Positions 17,529 through 22,586 of a stretch of 22,586 nucleotides of DNA are shown here, piece by piece. Position numbers and translations under genes: made by a program. This DNA is from Ichthyosporea sp. XGB-2017a (lineage: Eukaryota > Opisthokonta > Ichthyosporea). Numbering within the stretch: position 1 is the first letter of the stretch; every line of letters begins with the position of its first letter. The stretch spans positions 139,362-161,947 of the forward strand of contig PDIM01000102.1 in the NCBI GenBank assembly GCA_002811675.1. The letters are read 5' to 3'. The notes beneath the pieces were generated by a model that was not told the origin of the DNA, made no database searches, and saw nothing but the letters and a program-made list of their open reading frames with translations.

Positions 17529-17682
17529 TTGCATTACTGATGGTTAAAGTCCCTAGGCCCGTTAATAAACCCCAGAAGCATGTACAAAAATGGTCGATAA
17601 GATTCACTAGAAAGAGTCAAAAGTAATACATTTAAGCAAATAGCACTTACAAACACCACATTTCAGATCACATACCACAAAC

Positions 17683-20600
17683 TTACCATTCTTCTGCATC
17701 GGCCAGCTGTTCGATTTTCTGCTTCATTCCTGTTATGCCACCGTCATATTCTTTGTCACTCACTGTACGTAGTATAATCTTTTTCGAATGCTTCACTGAA
17801 AGAAGCATAATGGCTATCATCAACGACCAATCATAACATTTACCATCTACGGTAAGATTGTACAAGCGTCGCAATTCGGATGTCCCTTCCGAGCAAGAGG
17901 AATCTAGAAAATTCATATGTGCACCACTTAGTATTTCACTCTTTGTGCGCCTTGCCACGCGATGATTGCGATTACTATGACGGGGACTACTTGGCATTTG
18001 CGGTGAATCACGAGCGTTAGAGGTGCCAAGAACATCAAAATGACCACTATTTGTTGCTCTATCTTTTTCTGGACTCGCACTGAGAGATGGCAGCTCAGGA
18101 GCGGGTATATTGCTGTAGGCACCATCAGATGCAGAGCCAAATAGGTACTCAAAGAAACCTATATTTTTTGCCTTTTCTTCGCGTTCTCTTTCTAATGCAG
18201 TTTTCTTAATTACATACTCTTCAAACGCCAAAGGTTCGAACATATCAGGGATATTAAGGTCAGGCAGAGGTTGAATTTCAGATCGTTCTTGACTATTGCC
18301 TTGACCATGTTCCGCTTCTTCTTCTGCAGTACTAATCCCATCAAGGCTCTGTCGTAACCCCACATTCATTGTATGCCGGCGGGCAATGGGGCTTAAGAGA
18401 GTAAAATCGTCTTCTGTATCATCTGCACCCTGTTCTACATCGCCAACACTTTGCTGGTCTTTCTCCACCGATTCGCCAAAACTAATATCCGGCGACACTA
18501 CAGACGTATCTTTGGCATCGCACAATTCTCTCACATAGTCATGGGATGGCATAATCCAATGGAATTGCCTATGGAGTTCAAGAAAGGCCTTGAGTACATC
18601 ATACACCTTAGCAGCCCTGTATCTTTCTTTTCTTAACCATTTGCTCAACGGAAATTCCAAATTCTGGGAGAATTTGAACAAAGATCGCAATTTCATTTCT
18701 CCAAGAAGTTTACGGGCATGGCGTGAAAGCATCAAATCTAGATAGAACTTATCATTGACTGGGGCCGGTGAAGGCAAAAAAGATCGTAAACGCGAATCAT
18801 CACCATCCCCCTGCGAGTATATTGAACTTTCATCTTTCGACCGCTCGCTTGTGCCAATATCAGATGCACTCGGAAGATCGAATCCATCATGAGCAATTGC
18901 ACCTAAAAATCGAATTAATTCTTTCGATAATTTCCATGCATCGCTTTCTAGAGATGCCTCCAACAAAATGGTTGCGTCCTGTCTACTAACAGACGAAGGC
19001 TCCAAGCTCTGTAAAATAATCAGATATGAAGCAGCAGTGTCTAGTCTGTTTTCTTCCAGACACTGCTTGAACAGTATTTTAGGATCACCAACAATGGAGA
19101 ATAGATAATCCCACAAAGCCACCTCCGTCTTGCGGGCACAATGGGCAATTACCTCCAAAAATTGCGGAAATTGTCTAATAAAAGAAATTATACGTGGCAA
19201 TATTGCATCGGAGCGAAAACCCAGTCCCAGTTCAGCCTCATTCTCCAGAACTACATGAAGAATCAATTCCAACGAGTGATTGAAATATGGAAGTTCAGAG
19301 CACTGCCTGGCAATCTCCAAAGCAAATTCTTCTTTTCTACGTGTAATCAACTGCCTTAAAAGGTGATGCAAGAACATTTCAGACTTGTGCAAAAATGAAT
19401 AGTGGCTGAATCCACCGCCAATACTCATACTTCCAAAGGCCAGATCGACTTCCGCGCCAACCACCATCGCATCCTCGATTTTCAACACACTAACACTTAC
19501 AGGAAATGACAGTAAGCACCAGTCGTGATATTCAAACTTGCTTTCGGACCCCGATTTCGATGGCCCGTTTTCTGTGAGGTAATGGCACGAATCTGCTGAG
19601 AACAGAGGTACCCAAACATTCATTGTATTGGCCCCGGAGCACATGAACAATGAACGTGACAGGTAGTCATTGATATAGCTTCTAGAAAGACCATCCATTA
19701 CACCCATCGAACTTTGTTTTCGCAAAAGATTGCGGTTGCTAGTCTGTCGCTTTAGCGCATCCGCAGATGCAGCGTAAATCACAGGGGAATATGATTTTGG
19801 TTTCCAGAAGCGTTCAACAGAAGATCCTAGGCATACCGTGGCCGATACATATACACTTGAGCCAGAAAGCGGCGATCTGTTATGCTCCCTGGACTTTGAC
19901 AGTTGAAAGAGATACAGCATTCCACCAATATTAATGAGCAACGAGCTACCAAATAGGTTTTCATTTTCGTCATCCCCCTTTTTCGAATACTCCGAAATTT
20001 CACTAAGAGACCCTTTCCGCGAATGAAAATCAATGAAACTAAGGTCTGACTGGAACCCACCCTTTTCCAACTCTTCTTCGGCAGCCAGTGCCAATTCTCG
20101 GTGAGCAATAAAGGACTTTATGTTCAACTGAGTCAAAGATACCGAATCCACAAGAAGGCTATGTGGCAAAAAGTTTTTAAGGTCAACTGTCCATATACAA
20201 TTCACAACCAGGCTCCCTTCATCTCTGCCCTTTCTATTTACGAACATATCAAATACCCTGCAAGTGCTATCAGCAGTCAGGACCAGTAAGAGACTGGAAT
20301 GTACATCAATTGATACAACATACTTTTCAAACGACGCCTTATGGGCCACATTTGAGTGGTCAAGCGTGGCACTTAGCGGGTACCAGCGAACTTCATCCAC
20401 ATGTGAGTACTCATCACGGCATGCAACAATAACGAATCCGCCCCACACAATTAAGCCCCCAGAGCACACAATACTTCGTTCTTGTGTCTGATTGCGGAAT
20501 AACTTCCATTTACGCTTTCCGCATGAATACACCGCAAATCCTTTTTTACCCGCAATCGCAACATTTTCCATCTCTTCATCACATCCCACGTACTTGACAG

Positions 20601-22443
20601 GCCACTGCTCCATGCCGTAATTTAGCGGCAGCATAATCACATCCCAATTAGTATTCAACAACTGATTTACCTCATCAAAACTCAGCTGGTCCAGATTATT
20701 TGCATTAGACACAAACTGAGAATCGTCACAAGAATTAAGCCCGTCATATCTGCCATTCATCGTCCCACTACTACCATCCTCTTCGTTGTCTCTTGACAGG
20801 ACCCCGCTATGATTTTTCTCTTTGGCGACCTGCTCAAATGGGTCATCGGCAGAAATATGGCGCAAGAATAGTCTATCATCACTTAATAGTAGCGCCGATG
20901 ATCCGTTGCTAGATGAAGGGTTCATTCCAAATACACTGCGGGCAAACGAATAGTCAAACAATGATCCATCCCGGTGCACATTCCCACACTCATTGTTGGG
21001 GAGAACCAACAAATGCAAACCTTCGGAAGACCAGGCTGCATCGGCCACTCCAAAAATCTCCGCCCGCTCTTTCTCGCGGATTTCCGATAAGCTCAACTCC
21101 GAGGAAATACTGCACATGAGCAGCGACCCAAACACACTCCACACTGAAAAGCCACAGTTGGCCCACCCCACCACGATGGCGCTGTAGTCTGGAGAGAACA
21201 GCAGGCAGCTGACCAAGCCAGCACCCACCACGGAGATGTTCTGTTGAGGGGGACGAATCGTATGTGCCTGGGTCAATTGTTTCATATCCCGGTTAAATCT
21301 AAAAAACTTTACTGAACTGTCCTCGCATCCAAAACAAAGCAAGCGGTATTTCGGATTAATAGCCAGCGAGGAGCAATCCATGACACCGGGAACCAACACA
21401 ACTCCACACAGAGTGTCCATTTCTGATTGTGTCAATAGACACGCAGCCCTGCCGTTTGACAGAGTTGCCACAAACACCTTCATCACTCGATTGTACTTCA
21501 GAGCTGTCACAAACACATTGGCAGGCAATCCCTCTCCTTCTCCTTCCACCGAAGACTCCCCAAACACCCCTGCCTTCTGTTTGTCCTGCCCCTCCACCCT
21601 CCCTTCACCCCCATTATCAGCTGCAGCCAGGACACTATTCACCACTGGCAGTTCCTTCAGATACACGGACGCTTCCACATCCAGTTCCCCTCCCCAAGTG
21701 ATATACAAACACTCTCCTTTCGGGGTGCACACCAACACCTCGTCCCGCAATGCACAGGCACTACTAATCCCACTCTCCACCTTGAGAGTCTGCTTCAGCT
21801 CAATCACACACGCAGGCACACCTCCAGCCTCCCCAAGACCACACCGTGCATGATACACCCCTCCCCCGTCCTGATGCTGCTGTCCGGAGAAATCATATTG
21901 CAGCACGGTGCTCCCGTCCCCTTCATCATGCCTCCCTAGTCCTCCTCCTCCTCCATCCCCTCCCTCCTTCAAAACCACATCCCTCCCGGCGTGATTCACG
22001 TTATGGTGCAGCGTGTACAGCAGCACATATCCATGCGAGGTAAACACCGCCAAGCCCCGCAGATTGGGCCGCCACACCACGTCCATATTATCCCCGTGTG
22101 TGTGCAGAACAGATCTCACACTACGATGGTGACTCCCCACCAAGGCATGCGGCCGCTCACTCCACACAAATAATCCCCCTTTGGATAAAGTCACATAAAG
22201 ACTCCGATCCCGCCACTTGCCGTATTTCACCTTCATTAATCGATCCCACACCCCGCTTCTTCTTCTCTCGCCTCCTTGATCCTCGTCTCGGCCCCTTCCT
22301 TTATCTCCCGGACTACTAATCCCATCCCCGGTCCTGGTAGTCCTGGCCCCTTGCCTCTCCTGATCCCGCCCTCGCCTCGCCCAGGGAGGCAGCTGTGTCG
22401 AGTGCACATTGTACACCCGCGGATACCCCACAGGGAAGTACAT
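17683..22443 (-). CDS. RIC1: RIC1, Golgi RAB6 GEF complex subunit
   Basis: RIC1 pairs with RGP1 to activate RAB6/Ypt6 at the Golgi for retrograde traffic from endosomes. The start is the ATG at 22443-22441, because the protein then opens with Met-Tyr-Phe-Pro-x-Gly as RIC1 proteins do. The open frame continues upstream to a TTG at 22509, but those 22 codons only translate CT-rich simple repeats. The protein has 1586 residues, longer than the human protein (about 1420) and plants (about 1120). The N-terminal half is beta-propeller/WD40-like, with an Arg-Pro strand after a Trp (about 70-80). The RIC1 domain (about 1020-1185) is very clear: the helix LRQLITRR, PYFNHSLEL, HCARKTEVALWDYLF, LDTAASYLIILQ and IRFLGAI. 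A second conserved helical block (FYLDLMLSRHARKLLG onward) follows, then a Ser/Asp/Glu-rich, probably disordered insert. The last codon overlaps GTAAGT, so the true C-terminus may differ. Confidence 0.95.
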   Translation of the reverse strand: MYFPVGYPRVYNVHSTQLPPWARRGRDQERQGARTTRTGDGISSPGDKGRGRDEDQGGERRRSGVWDRLMKVKYGKWRDRSLYVTLSKGGLFVWSERPHALVGSHHRSVRSVLHTHGDNMDVVWRPNLRGLAVFTSHGYVLLYTLHHNVNHAGRDVVLKEGGDGGGGGLGRHDEGDGSTVLQYDFSGQQHQDGGGVYHARCGLGEAGGVPACVIELKQTLKVESGISSACALRDEVLVCTPKGECLYITWGGELDVEASVYLKELPVVNSVLAAADNGGEGRVEGQDKQKAGVFGESSVEGEGEGLPANVFVTALKYNRVMKVFVATLSNGRAACLLTQSEMDTLCGVVLVPGVMDCSSLAINPKYRLLCFGCEDSSVKFFRFNRDMKQLTQAHTIRPPQQNISVVGAGLVSCLLFSPDYSAIVVGWANCGFSVWSVFGSLLMCSISSELSLSEIREKERAEIFGVADAAWSSEGLHLLVLPNNECGNVHRDGSLFDYSFARSVFGMNPSSSNGSSALLLSDDRLFLRHISADDPFEQVAKEKNHSGVLSRDNEEDGSSGTMNGRYDGLNSCDDSQFVSNANNLDQLSFDEVNQLLNTNWDVIMLPLNYGMEQWPVKYVGCDEEMENVAIAGKKGFAVYSCGKRKWKLFRNQTQERSIVCSGGLIVWGGFVIVACRDEYSHVDEVRWYPLSATLDHSNVAHKASFEKYVVSIDVHSSLLLVLTADSTCRVFDMFVNRKGRDEGSLVVNCIWTVDLKNFLPHSLLVDSVSLTQLNIKSFIAHRELALAAEEELEKGGFQSDLSFIDFHSRKGSLSEISEYSKKGDDENENLFGSSLLINIGGMLYLFQLSKSREHNRSPLSGSSVYVSATVCLGSSVERFWKPKSYSPVIYAASADALKRQTSNRNLLRKQSSMGVMDGLSRSYINDYLSRSLFMCSGANTMNVWVPLFSADSCHYLTENGPSKSGSESKFEYHDWCLLSFPVSVSVLKIEDAMVVGAEVDLAFGSMSIGGGFSHYSFLHKSEMFLHHLLRQLITRRKEEFALEIARQCSELPYFNHSLELILHVVLENEAELGLGFRSDAILPRIISFIRQFPQFLEVIAHCARKTEVALWDYLFSIVGDPKILFKQCLEENRLDTAASYLIILQSLEPSSVSRQDATILLEASLESDAWKLSKELIRFLGAIAHDGFDLPSASDIGTSERSKDESSIYSQGDGDDSRLRSFLPSPAPVNDKFYLDLMLSRHARKLLGEMKLRSLFKFSQNLEFPLSKWLRKERYRAAKVYDVLKAFLELHRQFHWIMPSHDYVRELCDAKDTSVVSPDISFGESVEKDQQSVGDVEQGADDTEDDFTLLSPIARRHTMNVGLRQSLDGISTAEEEAEHGQGNSQERSEIQPLPDLNIPDMFEPLAFEEYVIKKTALEREREEKAKNIGFFEYLFGSASDGAYSNIPAPELPSLSASPEKDRATNSGHFDVLGTSNARDSPQMPSSPRHSNRNHRVARRTKSEILSGAHMNFLDSSCSEGTSELRRLYNLTVDGKCYDWSLMIAIMLLSVKHSKKIILRTVSDKEYDGGITGMKQKIEQLADAEEW

Positions 22444-22460
22444 TTGAAACAACCAACAAA

Positions 22461-22502
22461 AGAACAAGAACAAGAACAAGAGAGAGAGAGACAAAAAAAA
22501 AA
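22461..22502. repeat. simple repeats (AGAACA)3, (AG)6, A10
   Basis: Three AGAACA units (22461-22478), an AG run (22479-22491) and a ten-base A-run (22493-22502) follow one another. On the RIC1 strand they give a T- and CT-rich leader ending about 18 bases before the ATG. Confidence 0.85.
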
Positions 22503-22514
22503 GAACCAAAGGTT

Positions 22515-22544
22515 GATTTGATTTGATTTAATTTTGATTTAATT
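22515..22544. repeat. imperfect GATTT tandem repeat
   Basis: Three perfect GATTT units are followed by interrupted copies (aatttt, gattt, aatt). The repeat lies about 75-100 bases upstream of the RIC1 start. Confidence 0.75.
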
Positions 22545-22586
22545 GATCCAATGTCAAATTTCAATCTCAAAACAACATCAACACAA

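Larger units (their letters stand above)
17313..17682. other. convergent 3' region between C and RIC1
   Basis: These 370 bases contain the poly(A) signals of both facing genes, a small hairpin in the C 3' UTR and, on the minus strand, a possible intron plus short terminal exon of RIC1 (about 17538-17686). No independent gene is seen. Confidence 0.55.
22444..22586 (-). promoter_or_regulatory. 5' leader and proximal upstream of RIC1
   Basis: Read on the minus strand this is a pyrimidine-rich leader just before the RIC1 ATG, preceded by AT-rich DNA. It is made almost wholly of simple repeats, listed separately. The window ends before the whole promoter is seen. Confidence 0.5.

Noticed and set aside
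22444-22509. Hydrophobic 22-residue N-terminal extension of RIC1
   Set aside because: It starts at TTG and only translates CT/GTTCTT simple repeats; the known RIC1 start motif lies just after it.
1-22586. tRNA, rRNA, CRISPR array, transposase or long terminal repeat
   Set aside because: I looked for conserved tRNA boxes, spaced direct repeats, integrase-like or reverse-transcriptase-like motifs and saw none.

Overview
This is eukaryotic nuclear DNA. Every gene lacks prokaryote-type spacing and ribosome binding sites. AATAAA-type poly(A) signals lie 44-155 nt behind each stop codon, intergenic regions exceed 1 kb, and the last gene is a clear RIC1, a eukaryote-only Golgi RAB6 exchange-factor subunit. 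All six genes read as essentially single exons, including one of about 1586 codons. This points to an intron-poor protist or alga with moderate GC; a stramenopile or a red alga would fit, but the sequence does not let me name the lineage. A 967-base N gap (11226-12192) marks a draft assembly.

Layout: A1 (279-3611, minus) and A2 (4978-8214, plus) are divergently transcribed paralogues of about 1100 residues. They have a signal peptide, a long charged coiled-coil region bracketed by two hydrophobic segments, and a C-terminal half rich in N-glycosylation sequons. B1 (8513-10219, minus) and B2 (12410-14110, plus) are a second divergent paralogue pair of about 567 residues: secreted glycoproteins whose landmarks resemble the P47/OrfX branch of the TULIP lipid-binding superfamily. 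C (15487-17312, plus) is a signal-anchored protein with a complete cysteine-phosphatase signature, broken by a one-base frameshift at about 16653. RIC1 (17683-22443, minus) is a conserved housekeeping gene facing C tail to tail.

The region 279-17312 looks like an accessory, lineage-specific cluster. It holds two unrelated families, each present as one head-to-head pair, plus a luminal or extracellular phosphatase-like protein. All five are predicted to enter the secretory pathway. If the P47/TULIP reading of B1/B2 is right, an unusual helical membrane-protein family sits next to TULIP-type partners. Joint function is an inference from position and shared secretion; nothing in the sequence proves that they act together.

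Intergenic DNA holds short tandem repeats, poly(A) signals and no recognisable tRNA, rRNA, CRISPR or transposase. The RIC1 stop codon lies inside a GTAAGT, so its last codons may be spliced to a short extra exon.
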